Below, in pieces: positions 1 through 6,080 of a stretch of 8,114 nt of DNA. Position numbers and translations under genes: made by a program. The stretch is from Candidatus Omnitrophota bacterium (GTDB lineage: Bacteria > Omnitrophota > Koll11 > Gygaellales > JAQTUY01). Under the pieces are notes generated by a model. That model saw only the letters and a list, made by a program, of their open reading frames with translations. It was not told the origin of the DNA and did no database searches. The stretch spans positions 1 to 8,114 of the forward strand of contig JAQTUY010000069.1 of the NCBI GenBank assembly GCA_028707105.1, in the 5' to 3' direction. Positions within the stretch are counted from its first letter, which is position 1. Each line of letters starts with the position of its first letter.

Positions 1-2
1 AG

Positions 3-413
3 AGTATCGTATTCACCAACGGCTGCTTTGATATCCTGCATTACGGCCACGTCAAATACCTGCAAGAGGCAAAAAATACGGGAAACATACTGGTAGTCGC
101 GGTCAATTCAGACAGCTCCGTTAAAAAACTAAAAGGCCCCTCCCGACCGATCGTAGGCCAAAAGAACAGGACGCGCGTTCTCTCGGCCCTGGAAAGCGTA
201 GACTTTGTGACCATCTTCAGCGAAGATACACCGCTGAAGCTGATAAAACTCCTCAAGCCCGACATACTGGTCAAAGGCGGAGATTGGGACAAAAAAAGTA
301 TCGTCGGAGGCAGGCTGGTTCAAAGCTGGGGAGGTAAAGTCATATCCCTGCCCTATGTAAAAGGTCAATCTACCACCAACATTATTGATAAAATTGGCAA
401 AACGAAACTATAA
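3..413 (+). CDS. rfaE2/hldE (C-terminal domain): D-glycero-beta-D-manno-heptose 1-phosphate adenylyltransferase (5'-truncated by window edge)
   Basis: This enzyme transfers AMP from ATP to heptose 1-phosphate, giving ADP-heptose for the LPS inner core in the cytoplasm. About 136 residues are visible, reading in frame from base 3. The nucleotidyltransferase signature is present: VFTNGCFDILHYGH, with the HxGH ATP-binding motif. It is followed by VNSDSSVKKLKG, a KGGDW block and the terminal GQSTTNIIDKI, all typical of the RfaE2/HldE cytidylyltransferase-like domain. Free-standing members are near 160 residues, so roughly 20-25 N-terminal residues are missing upstream. Whether a ribokinase-type HldE N-terminal domain precedes it cannot be seen. 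Its 3' end overlaps the start of thiD2, implying co-transcription. The family assignment is firm; the exact sugar substrate is inferred from the family. Confidence 0.92.
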   Translation, partial: SIVFTNGCFDILHYGHVKYLQEAKNTGNILVVAVNSDSSVKKLKGPSRPIVGQKNRTRVLSALESVDFVTIFSEDTPLKLIKLLKPDILVKGGDWDKKSIVGGRLVQSWGGKVISLPYVKGQSTTNIIDKIGKTKL

Positions 414-843
414 CTTAAAAGGAGTATACCGCATTCTGGACGCGAATTTTAACCGCGCCTCTGAGGGCCTGCGCGTTTGTGAAGAGGTAAGCCGTTTTAT
501 CTTAAACGACCGTGCTTTAAGCGGCAGCTTAAAAAACATAAGGCACAAGATCAATAAAGAATTAAAGGGCTTTTTTGCTCCCGGCAGCAGCCTGCTCGAA
601 GCCAGGAACAGCGGAGGCGATGTCGGAAAGACTCTTTACGCTAAAGAAATGGAGAGGAATGACCCCCGGGACATCTTCTTTGCCAACATCCAACGGGTCA
701 AAGAATCGATAAGGGTATTAGAAGAATTCTCCAAGCTCGTAAGCATTAAAAGCGCCCTGGATCTTAAAAAAATACGTTACGATATTTATGGCATCGAAAA
801 AAGCATTGCTGAAAAAATGCGGGCTTTGCGTCATAGCCGATAA
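385..843 (+). CDS. thiD2: ThiD2-type hydroxymethylpyrimidine phosphate kinase
   Basis: ThiD2 is a monofunctional kinase that converts HMP-P to HMP-PP in the pyrimidine branch of thiamin synthesis. It is unrelated in sequence to ribokinase-like ThiD. The 152-residue all-helical protein shows the family signature near residues 16-37 (YRILDANFNRASEGLRVCEE), then NIRHKI, LLEARNSGGDVG, an ANIQRVKESIRVLEEFSKL block near 103-121, and IRYDIYGIEKSI. The start is a TTG at 385; the frame is closed by TAA at 358-360. TTG at 394 is an equally possible start and no good Shine-Dalgarno decides between them. No ATG precedes the conserved VYRILDAN. It overlaps hldE2 by 29 (or 20) bases and thiE by 56 (or 38). 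In many bacteria this domain is the N-terminal half of a ThiD2-ThiE fusion; here the two are separate frames. Family recognition is strong; activity is known from the family, not shown here. Confidence 0.88.
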   Translation: MIKLAKRNYNLKGVYRILDANFNRASEGLRVCEEVSRFILNDRALSGSLKNIRHKINKELKGFFAPGSSLLEARNSGGDVGKTLYAKEMERNDPRDIFFANIQRVKESIRVLEEFSKLVSIKSALDLKKIRYDIYGIEKSIAEKMRALRHSR

Positions 844-1426
844 GGAAACTTGCGGCGATACCGTCAAGCTCTTGAGAAAAATAAAGGCGTCCAAAGGCGA
901 TCCGGCGTTCCTCTTTCAGTTAAGGGACAAAAGAAAAGACAAACTCGGAGAAATGCTGCGGGAAGCGCGCAAACTTAAGACGCTGGCCGGAAAAAATACG
1001 CTTTTTATCATCAACGATCACCCTGACATAGCCATGGCGGCAAAAGCAGACGGCGTGCATTTAGGGCAGGAAGACCTGCCGCTTGGCGCGGCAAGGAAAT
1101 TACTGGGCAAAAGTAAGATAATCGGGATCTCCTGCCATAACCTAAAAGAAGCCCTGCGGGCGCAAAAGGAGGGGGCGGATTATATCGGCATCGGGCCGGT
1201 GCTTCCTACTCCTACCAAGCCGGAAAATACAGCCATAGGTACAGAGGTTCTAAAAAAACTTTCAAAATCATTAAGAATCCCTTTTTTTGCCATCGGCGGC
1301 ATCGATGAAACTAATCTAAACAAGATCCTGGCCGCGGGCGCAAAAAGGGCTGCGGTATGCAGGGCCGTATGCTCATCTAAAAATGTTCCTGCGGCGTTTA
1401 TGAGGCTCAACGAAAGGCTGAAATGA
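788..1426 (+). CDS. thiE: Thiamin phosphate synthase
   Basis: ThiE condenses HMP-PP with hydroxyethylthiazole phosphate to give thiamin phosphate. The 212-residue TIM barrel is of usual length. Visible motifs in order: FQLRDK (diphosphate and pyrimidine contact), FIINDHPDIA, ADGVHLGQEDLP, IGISCHN, GADYIGIGPVLPTPTK (phosphate-binding loop) and FFAIGGIDETN, then a VCRAV helix. The ATG at 788 gives 18 extra residues before the first barrel strand (CGLCVIADK). The in-frame TTG at 806, closer to that strand, may be the true start. The gene overlaps thiD2 in the +1 frame and shares an ATGA with thiC at 1423-1426, so translation is likely coupled. The position of the usual Thr in the GxSTH motif is Cys (GISCH), a conservative change. 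The assignment is firm. Confidence 0.94.
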   Translation: MASKKALLKKCGLCVIADKETCGDTVKLLRKIKASKGDPAFLFQLRDKRKDKLGEMLREARKLKTLAGKNTLFIINDHPDIAMAAKADGVHLGQEDLPLGAARKLLGKSKIIGISCHNLKEALRAQKEGADYIGIGPVLPTPTKPENTAIGTEVLKKLSKSLRIPFFAIGGIDETNLNKILAAGAKRAAVCRAVCSSKNVPAAFMRLNERLK

Positions 1427-2706
1427 CCCAATTAGAATCCGCGAAGAATAACCTCCTTACCCCCCTAATGAAAACTATCGCCAAAACAGAGGCGATAGAT
1501 CCGGGCCTGTTTTGCCAAAGGATACAAGCAGGCAGCATCGCGATATTAAATAACAATAAACGTAAATTAAAAAATCCCTGCGCTGTCGGATACGGGCTAA
1601 AAACCAAGGTTAACGCCAATATCGGCACCTCCACCAACCGCGCCCTCATTAGCGAAGAACTTAAAAAACTTAAAACCGCGATCGAATACGGCAGCGATAC
1701 GGTGATGGACCTTAGCGTCGGGGGGGATTTAAAAAAAACCCGGAGGCAGATCCTCAAAACTTCAACTGTGCCGGTGGGCACGGTACCTATTTATGAAATC
1801 GCTGTAAATGCGGAAAAAAAATACGGCTCTTTTTTAAAAATGACTTCGGATGACATATTTGACGTATTGGAAGAACAGGCTGAAGACGGAGTCGATTTTT
1901 TTACTATCCATTCGGGAGTGACCCGGAAAAATATCGAGATATTAAGAAAAAACGGCCGGGTATTGAATATCGTCAGCAGGGGAGGAGCGATGCTGACAGC
2001 CTGGATGCGCCGCAATAAGAAAGAAAACCCGTTATACGAAGAATTTGACCGGGTCCTGGACATAGCCTACAAATACGATATTACTTTAAGCCTGGGAGAC
2101 GGCTTGAGGCCGGGTTCGATACTTGACGCAAGCGACGAAGCCCAGATAGCTGAATTGAAAACTTTAGGCCTGTTGGCCGGCCAAGCCAGGGATAAACACG
2201 TTCAGGTCATAATCGAAGGCCCCGGGCACGTGCCTTTAAACCAGATCAGAAAGAACGTAGCCATGGAGAAAGAACTTTGCGACGGGGCGCCCTTTTATGT
2301 GCTGGGACCGCTGGTAACGGATGTGGGAGCCGGCTACGACCATATTACGGCAGCGATTGGAGGGGCGATAGCCGCTAGTGAAGGAGCGGATTTCCTTTGT
2401 TATGTCACTCCCTCCGAACACCTGCGCCACCCTAATAACGATGACGTAAAAGAGGGAGTCATAGCTTCCAGAATAGCGGCTCATGCCGCGGACCTGGTCA
2501 AGCGCGTAAAAGGAGCGGTCCAGTGGGACGAAGAGATGTCCCGGGCCCGTAATAAGCGTGACTGGAAAAAGCAAATAAAGCTTTCGATGGATAGGCGCAA
2601 GGCGGCGCAGTACCACAGATCTTCAAAACCGGCGCAAAACGACGTCTGCACGATGTGCGGAAAATACTGTTCTATCAAATTAATAGAGAAAAGTTTGCGG
2701 GCGTAG
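1423..2706 (+). CDS. thiC: Phosphomethylpyrimidine synthase, short form (radical SAM)
   Basis: ThiC rearranges aminoimidazole ribotide to HMP-P with a [4Fe-4S] cluster and S-adenosylmethionine. At 427 residues this is the short form, lacking the N-terminal extension of proteobacterial and plant enzymes. Motifs seen: TKVNANIGTS (61-70), GSDTVMDLSVGGDL (90-103), PVGTVPIYE, FFTIHSGV (159-166), SRGGAM, LSLGDGLRPG (222-231), EGPGHVP (265-271, metal His), YDHIT (305-309) and YVTPSEHL (327-334). The C-terminal cluster motif is C409-x2-C412-x3-C416, one residue shorter than the CX2CX4C of long enzymes. AAAGG lies 5 bases before the ATG, which also overlaps the thiE stop. The TAG stop lies inside the downstream tRNA-Gly gene. 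The paralogue BzaF (5-hydroxybenzimidazole synthase) is the main alternative, but the flanking thiE and thiD2 argue for thiC. Confidence 0.93.
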   Translation: MTQLESAKNNLLTPLMKTIAKTEAIDPGLFCQRIQAGSIAILNNNKRKLKNPCAVGYGLKTKVNANIGTSTNRALISEELKKLKTAIEYGSDTVMDLSVGGDLKKTRRQILKTSTVPVGTVPIYEIAVNAEKKYGSFLKMTSDDIFDVLEEQAEDGVDFFTIHSGVTRKNIEILRKNGRVLNIVSRGGAMLTAWMRRNKKENPLYEEFDRVLDIAYKYDITLSLGDGLRPGSILDASDEAQIAELKTLGLLAGQARDKHVQVIIEGPGHVPLNQIRKNVAMEKELCDGAPFYVLGPLVTDVGAGYDHITAAIGGAIAASEGADFLCYVTPSEHLRHPNNDDVKEGVIASRIAAHAADLVKRVKGAVQWDEEMSRARNKRDWKKQIKLSMDRRKAAQYHRSSKPAQNDVCTMCGKYCSIKLIEKSLRA

Positions 2707-2770
2707 TTCAGTGGCAGAACACTAGCTTCCCAAGCTAGATATGGGGGTTCGATTCCCCTCGCCCGCTCCA
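2697..2770 (+). tRNA. tRNA-Gly, anticodon CCC, CCA encoded
   Basis: A complete cloverleaf folds by eye. The acceptor stem GCGGGCG (2697-2703) pairs perfectly with CGCCCGC (2760-2766). The D stem is GTTC/GAAC (2706-2709, 2717-2720). The anticodon stem CTAGC/GCTAG encloses the loop TTCCCAA (2727-2733), giving anticodon CCC at 2729-2731, which reads GGG. The variable region is ATAT. The T stem GGGGG/CCCCT (one G-U pair) encloses TTCGATT. The discriminator is T, followed by a genomic CCA (2768-2770). Its first 10 bases are the end of thiC: bases 8-10 of the tRNA (TAG) are the thiC stop codon. No convincing dedicated promoter is visible inside the 3' end of thiC, so it is probably cut from the thi transcript. 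Confidence 0.97.
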
Positions 2771-2782
2771 CATTAATATAAC

Positions 2783-2810
2783 TTGCTCATAGATTTACAA
2801 GCGTTATAAT
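2783..2810 (+). promoter_or_regulatory. Putative sigma70-type promoter for the nlpD-like array
   Basis: The 55-base gap after the tRNA contains TATAAT (2805-2810), a perfect -10 hexamer. It sits 16 bases after a weak -35 candidate TTGCTC (2783-2788, three matches to TTGACA). The start site expected about 7 bases downstream would give an untranslated leader of only 8-10 bases before the ATG at 2826. No Shine-Dalgarno is present in that leader. The -10 match is what is seen; promoter activity is inferred. The AT-rich composition of the spacer raises the odds of a chance match. Confidence 0.5.
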
Positions 2811-2822
2811 ATACCATATTAT
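2806..2822. repeat. 17-bp AT-only inverted repeat over the -10 and start-site region
   Basis: ATAATAT (2806-2812) and ATATTAT (2816-2822) are perfect reverse complements separated by ACC. The dyad covers most of the -10 box and the predicted transcription start and ends three bases before the ATG of the lipoprotein gene. This is a position where a repressor would block initiation. No regulator in the window is an obvious partner, and a low-complexity AT dyad can arise by chance. Confidence 0.4.
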
Positions 2823-2825
2823 CAG

Positions 2826-3515
2826 ATGAGATCAAGGCAGTCTTTATACAGCGGTTTAATTGCTATTTTAAGTTTGTTCCTGATAGGCTGCGCTACCACT
2901 GCGCCTACGCCGTCCGCAACAAGCGTCCCCGCTAAAACCCAAGGTACTGCCGGAAATTACTACAAAGCTAAAAAGGGAGATACCCTCTGGCGTATCGCCA
3001 AAAAATACAACGTTGACCTTGAGGAGCTGGCAAAACTCAACCATATACCGGATGCCGCCAAGATAGAGACCGGCCAGCTTTTGATGATACCGCCCGCCCG
3101 CAGCGGCGGATACGGCGATCTTACAAAGGCCAATGGGAGCGAAGATTTCATCTGGCCGTTAAAAGGCGAAGTGATCGGCCGCTTCGGCGAAAGAACGAAC
3201 AATATCCTGAATAAGGGCCTTAATATCCGCGCGCCATACGGGGAAGAAGTAGTCGCCTCCCGAAGCGGGATCGTGAGTTACTGCAGCGAAAACCTGAGAA
3301 GTTTCGGCCGAACGGTCATTATTGACCATGGAGACGGATTTCTGACTGTATACGCCAGGAACGCGCAGTTATTCGTGAAGACAGGGGATAAAGTAGCTCA
3401 GGGCGTGGCCATCGCCAAAGTAGGCAGCGTCGGAAAAGATAGAACCGCTTTTTTGCATTTTGAGATAAGGAAAGGCCACAAGCCCCAGAACCCTTATTAT
3501 TATCTAGCGAATTAA
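2826..3515 (+). CDS. nlpD: NlpD-like lipoprotein: LysM plus degenerate LytM (M23) domain
   Basis: This is a probable envelope protein that binds peptidoglycan and activates a cell-wall amidase, by analogy with NlpD/EnvC. Residues 1-21 form a lipoprotein signal peptide ending in lipobox L19-I-G-C22; Ala at +2 favours outer-membrane sorting. A Pro/Ser/Thr-rich linker follows, then a LysM domain (about 45-89, YKAKKGDTLWRIAKKY to LLMIP), then an M23/LytM fold (about 107-228). The metal and catalytic positions of active M23 enzymes are mostly lost: NKGLN has Asn129 and Asn133 in place of His and Asp, YARN has Arg178 for His, and FLHFEI has Phe209 for His, with only His211 kept. It is therefore unlikely to be a hydrolase. 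The ATG start gives a well-formed signal peptide but has no Shine-Dalgarno. It is followed 2 bases later by the ATPase gene. Confidence 0.87.
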   Translation: MRSRQSLYSGLIAILSLFLIGCATTAPTPSATSVPAKTQGTAGNYYKAKKGDTLWRIAKKYNVDLEELAKLNHIPDAAKIETGQLLMIPPARSGGYGDLTKANGSEDFIWPLKGEVIGRFGERTNNILNKGLNIRAPYGEEVVASRSGIVSYCSENLRSFGRTVIIDHGDGFLTVYARNAQLFVKTGDKVAQGVAIAKVGSVGKDRTAFLHFEIRKGHKPQNPYYYLAN

Positions 3516-3517
3516 CA

Positions 3518-5128
3518 ATGACTAAAGATAGATTTTTCGGAAGGCAATATTACATCGAAACGCTCAGCAAAAGAATATCCGGCCTAAAAGACGGTTACCG
3601 CCAGAATATCGCGTTCCTGGGCGATGAGGCGACCGGCAAGACTTCCGTGATCATGCATTTTTTGAGCCGCCTTGACGATAACAGGATAATACCGGTCTAT
3701 CTGGACGTGCGGCCCCAGATCCCGGCTCAATTCTTTCGCAGATTCCTGGCGGCCCTGCTTTATAATTTCCTGCGCAACAGCGACACTCCGTTAAAAGAAG
3801 ACCTGAATTTCCTGATCGGCAAGTCCGAAAAATATATACCCAAGACCTGCGAAAAGGTAAGGGCCATTTTAAGCAACCTTGAGAAGAACAAAAAAGATAC
3901 TATATTCGGCGACCTGTTATCCTTGTGCGACAGCATAAACCAGGAGACCGGAAAATTCTGCGTGCTCATCCTGGATGAATTCCACAACCTTGAACTGATG
4001 GGGATCAAGAACCTTTACCGGGATTGGGCCAAAGTGCTTATATCGCAGAAAAACGTCATGCAGATAATTATGAGCTCTTCCAAATTTAAGGCCAAAAGGA
4101 TACTGGCTGAAGACCTGGCCCTGCTCTTTGGAAATTTCGAAGTCATCGATGTGGAACCCTTTAGCGCCAAAGACACCGAAAACTTCCTCTATAACAGGCT
4201 GGGCAGGGATTTTGACAGGTCACTGGCCAATTTTCTGGTGCATTTTACCGGCGGGTATCCTTTTTACCTGGAGATCATATCCGGAGCGCTGATAAAATCC
4301 CTAAAGGGCGAAGACGCGCTGAACCAGGTGATACTCACCGATACCCTGGAGGAATCGCTGTTCGAAGAAACCGGCATCCTGAACCAGAAATTTTCCAACT
4401 GCCTAAAAACACTTTCCGAAAGCAGCTCCAAAGTCGACTGCGCCTCCGTCTTATATCTTATCTCCGGCGGACATAATAAAATCAAGGATATGGCGCACAT
4501 CCTGCACAAACAAAGAAAAGATATAGTAACACGGATAAATTTCCTGCTGGAAGCGAGCATGATCAGCCGCAACGGGGATTTCTTCCAGATAAATGACCGG
4601 GTATTCGGTTTCTGGCTAAAATTCGTCTACCAGTTAAAAGTAGACGCGCTGAATCTGGACGGTACAGCCCAAAAAGAAGTATTCAGGAACGCGATAAACG
4701 GGATGATCAAAGAATTTTCAGTAAACTCCCAAAAACCTCTGCTTGAGCGAACGATGGAACTATTGCATCTTTTTGAGAATGAAGCGGTGTGCGTTGAAAG
4801 AAAACGCCTGAAACTGGACCAGTTCAGGGAAATAAAATCCTTAACGTTTAATTGCGCGGGCTTAAAAGACGGCCTGATCGGCAGGTCGGCAGATTCCCTG
4901 TGGATAGTCGCTTTTAAACAGGGCCTGGTCACGGAAGACGATATTGCGGAATTTTCCAGGGAGTGCAAAAAATACAAACAGAAGGTCCAGAGAAAAATAG
5001 TCATAACACCGGATTGCGTAGACGCCAACGTGCGCCTTAAAGCCCTGGATGAGAAGATCCTGACCTGGGACATCGACAATTTAAACCAGCTTTTAGACCT
5101 GTTCAGCAAGCCAAGAGTGGTAATATGA
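3518..5128 (+). CDS. P-loop ATPase of the archaeal-ATPase (STAND/AAA) type with degenerate nuclease-like tail, function unknown
   Basis: I do not recognise a named function. The 536 residues begin with an FFGRQYYIETL block like the FxGRexEl start of archaeal-type ATPases. Walker A is GDEATGKT (35-42) and Walker B is VLILDE (149-154); MSSSK (185-189) fits sensor 1. The VEPFSAKDTENFL and FTGGYPFYLEI (243-253) segments are characteristic of this ATPase group. About 295-370 looks like a winged helix ending in FQINDRVFGFWLKFV. The C-terminal part (about 385-536) resembles the restriction-endonuclease-like tails of related ATPases. There ADSLWIVAFKQG (458-469) aligns by eye with the D...(E)xK core, the Glu replaced by Ala465 with Lys467 kept, so cleavage activity is doubtful. 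No membrane segment is seen. It lies 2 bases after nlpD and overlaps the next gene by ATGA. Confidence 0.75.
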   Translation: MTKDRFFGRQYYIETLSKRISGLKDGYRQNIAFLGDEATGKTSVIMHFLSRLDDNRIIPVYLDVRPQIPAQFFRRFLAALLYNFLRNSDTPLKEDLNFLIGKSEKYIPKTCEKVRAILSNLEKNKKDTIFGDLLSLCDSINQETGKFCVLILDEFHNLELMGIKNLYRDWAKVLISQKNVMQIIMSSSKFKAKRILAEDLALLFGNFEVIDVEPFSAKDTENFLYNRLGRDFDRSLANFLVHFTGGYPFYLEIISGALIKSLKGEDALNQVILTDTLEESLFEETGILNQKFSNCLKTLSESSSKVDCASVLYLISGGHNKIKDMAHILHKQRKDIVTRINFLLEASMISRNGDFFQINDRVFGFWLKFVYQLKVDALNLDGTAQKEVFRNAINGMIKEFSVNSQKPLLERTMELLHLFENEAVCVERKRLKLDQFREIKSLTFNCAGLKDGLIGRSADSLWIVAFKQGLVTEDDIAEFSRECKKYKQKVQRKIVITPDCVDANVRLKALDEKILTWDIDNLNQLLDLFSKPRVVI

Positions 5129-5616
5129 GAATAGGCGTGATATCCGATACTCACATACCGGACAGGGCAAAAAAAATACCGCCGGCCATCCTGGAAGATT
5201 TTAAAAATGTCGATATGGTACTGCATGCCGGTGACCTGGTAAATAACAGCGTATTAAAAGAACTACAGAACGTATGCGACGATGTGCGGGCCGTACGGGG
5301 CAATATGGACCATCCCGGAGCCAAAGCCGGCCTGCCCGAAAAGCTGCTTATTGAAACGGAAAAACACCGCATCGGCCTGGCTCACGGATACGGATCACCC
5401 GCGAAAATAATGGAATTAGTGGCCCAGATATTCGAAAAAGACAAGGTCGACATTATAGTCTTCGGCCATTCGCATAATCCCGTAAACGAAACCAGGGACG
5501 GGGTTCTTTATTTCAACCCGGGCAGCCCCACGGATAAAATGTTTTCTCCTTATAATTCCTACGGAATAATTGAAATAAACGGAAATAACGTGGAAGGAAA
5601 GATCATCAAAATATGA
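5125..5616 (+). CDS. YfcE/MJ0936-family metallophosphoesterase
   Basis: This is a small cytosolic calcineurin-like phosphodiesterase. The 163 residues match the usual 160-180 of the YfcE/MJ0936 family, whose members cleave phosphodiesters such as bis-pNPP or 2',3'-cNMPs in vitro. The dinuclear metal site is complete: D8 and H10 (SDTH), D37 (HAGD), N60 (RGNMD), H87 (AHGYG), H115 and H117 (FGHSH). The C-terminal YFNPGSPTDK is also a family hallmark. The physiological substrate is unknown for most members. The start codon overlaps the stop of the ATPase gene (ATGA at 5125-5128), which suggests translational coupling. The family call is firm; the role is open. Confidence 0.92.
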   Translation: MRIGVISDTHIPDRAKKIPPAILEDFKNVDMVLHAGDLVNNSVLKELQNVCDDVRAVRGNMDHPGAKAGLPEKLLIETEKHRIGLAHGYGSPAKIMELVAQIFEKDKVDIIVFGHSHNPVNETRDGVLYFNPGSPTDKMFSPYNSYGIIEINGNNVEGKIIKI

Positions 5617-6080
5617 ATAAGCTCTGGGCCCCGTGGAGGATGACTTACATAAGAGGAAAAAAAAAGAAGGGGTGTATCTTCTGTTGCGCCCTGAAGTCAA
5701 AAACCAGGGACCATGTGGTCATAGAGAATAAACATTCGTTCGCGATGCTTAATCTCTACCCCTATAATAACGGCCACCTGATGGTGGCGCCCAAGAGGCA
5801 TACTGCGGATCTATCGGGCTTAAAAGACAATGAACTGCTTGATATATTCAAAACACTAAAAAGTGCCAAGGCCGCCCTCGATAAACTCCTCAAACCCCAC
5901 GGATACAATATCGGGATCAACTTATCGCGCGACGCGGGAGCGGGAGTGACCGGGCATTTACATATCCACATCGTGCCGCGCTTCCGGGGAGACACCAACT
6001 TTATGCCGACCCTGTTTAACACCAAGGTAATATCGCAATCTCTGGATGAATTATACCGATGCTTACGCAAAAAGACATAA
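5613..6080 (+). CDS. HIT-family protein, Ap4A phosphorylase-like
   Basis: This histidine-triad protein most resembles the bacterial Ap4A phosphorylase group typified by Rv2613c, which splits diadenosine tetraphosphate with phosphate. The N-terminal LWAPWRMTYI (4-13) is diagnostic of that group. C21-x2-C24 with H63 and H115 can form the zinc site. The nucleotide loop is GINLSRDAGAGVTGH. The triad is H115-L-H117-I-H119 followed by IVPRFRGDTNFMP; the middle His is the expected nucleophile. At 155 residues it is at the short end of the family. A hydrolase or adenylylase role cannot be excluded from sequence alone. It overlaps the metallophosphoesterase gene by ATGA at 5613-5616, and its last 22 bases overlap the dgt-like gene. 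Confidence 0.88.
   Translation: MNKLWAPWRMTYIRGKKKKGCIFCCALKSKTRDHVVIENKHSFAMLNLYPYNNGHLMVAPKRHTADLSGLKDNELLDIFKTLKSAKAALDKLLKPHGYNIGINLSRDAGAGVTGHLHIHIVPRFRGDTNFMPTLFNTKVISQSLDELYRCLRKKT

Larger units (their letters stand above)
2771..2825. other. Only true intergenic spacer of the window
   Basis: This 55-base AT-rich gap lies between the tRNA and the lipoprotein gene. It contains the putative promoter and the inverted repeat listed separately. No GC-rich hairpin followed by a T-run is present, so transcription from the thi/tRNA unit could read through into the downstream array. Confidence 0.7.

Noticed and set aside
1180..1781. Reverse-strand open frames antisense to thiE and thiC
   Set aside because: They overlap genes with complete, well-placed motifs and encode no recognisable domain.
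2651..2696. A tRNA promoter inside the 3' end of thiC (TAATAG at 2681-2686)
   Set aside because: The -10 candidate is imperfect and no reasonable -35 hexamer lies 16-18 bases upstream, so it is not listed as a feature.
2481..2771. Reverse-strand open frame whose start reads ARGIEPPYLAWEASVLPLNYAR-like
   Set aside because: This is the well-known spurious translation of the antisense strand of a tRNA gene; it covers the tRNA-Gly and the 3' end of thiC and is not a real protein.
2771..2825. Intrinsic terminator after the tRNA
   Set aside because: The only hairpin in the spacer is AT-only and not followed by a T-run; it would be too weak to terminate and fits a promoter-region dyad better.
3294..3299. 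CTGAGA, a possible core of a TPP riboswitch (THI box)
   Set aside because: It lies inside the LytM coding region, far downstream of the thi genes, and lacks the companion ACCTGA element and the required helices.
4627..5226. 199-codon reverse-strand open frame
   Set aside because: It lies wholly antisense to the ATPase and the start of the metallophosphoesterase, has no recognisable motif, and spans a real gene boundary. It is a shadow of the coding strand.
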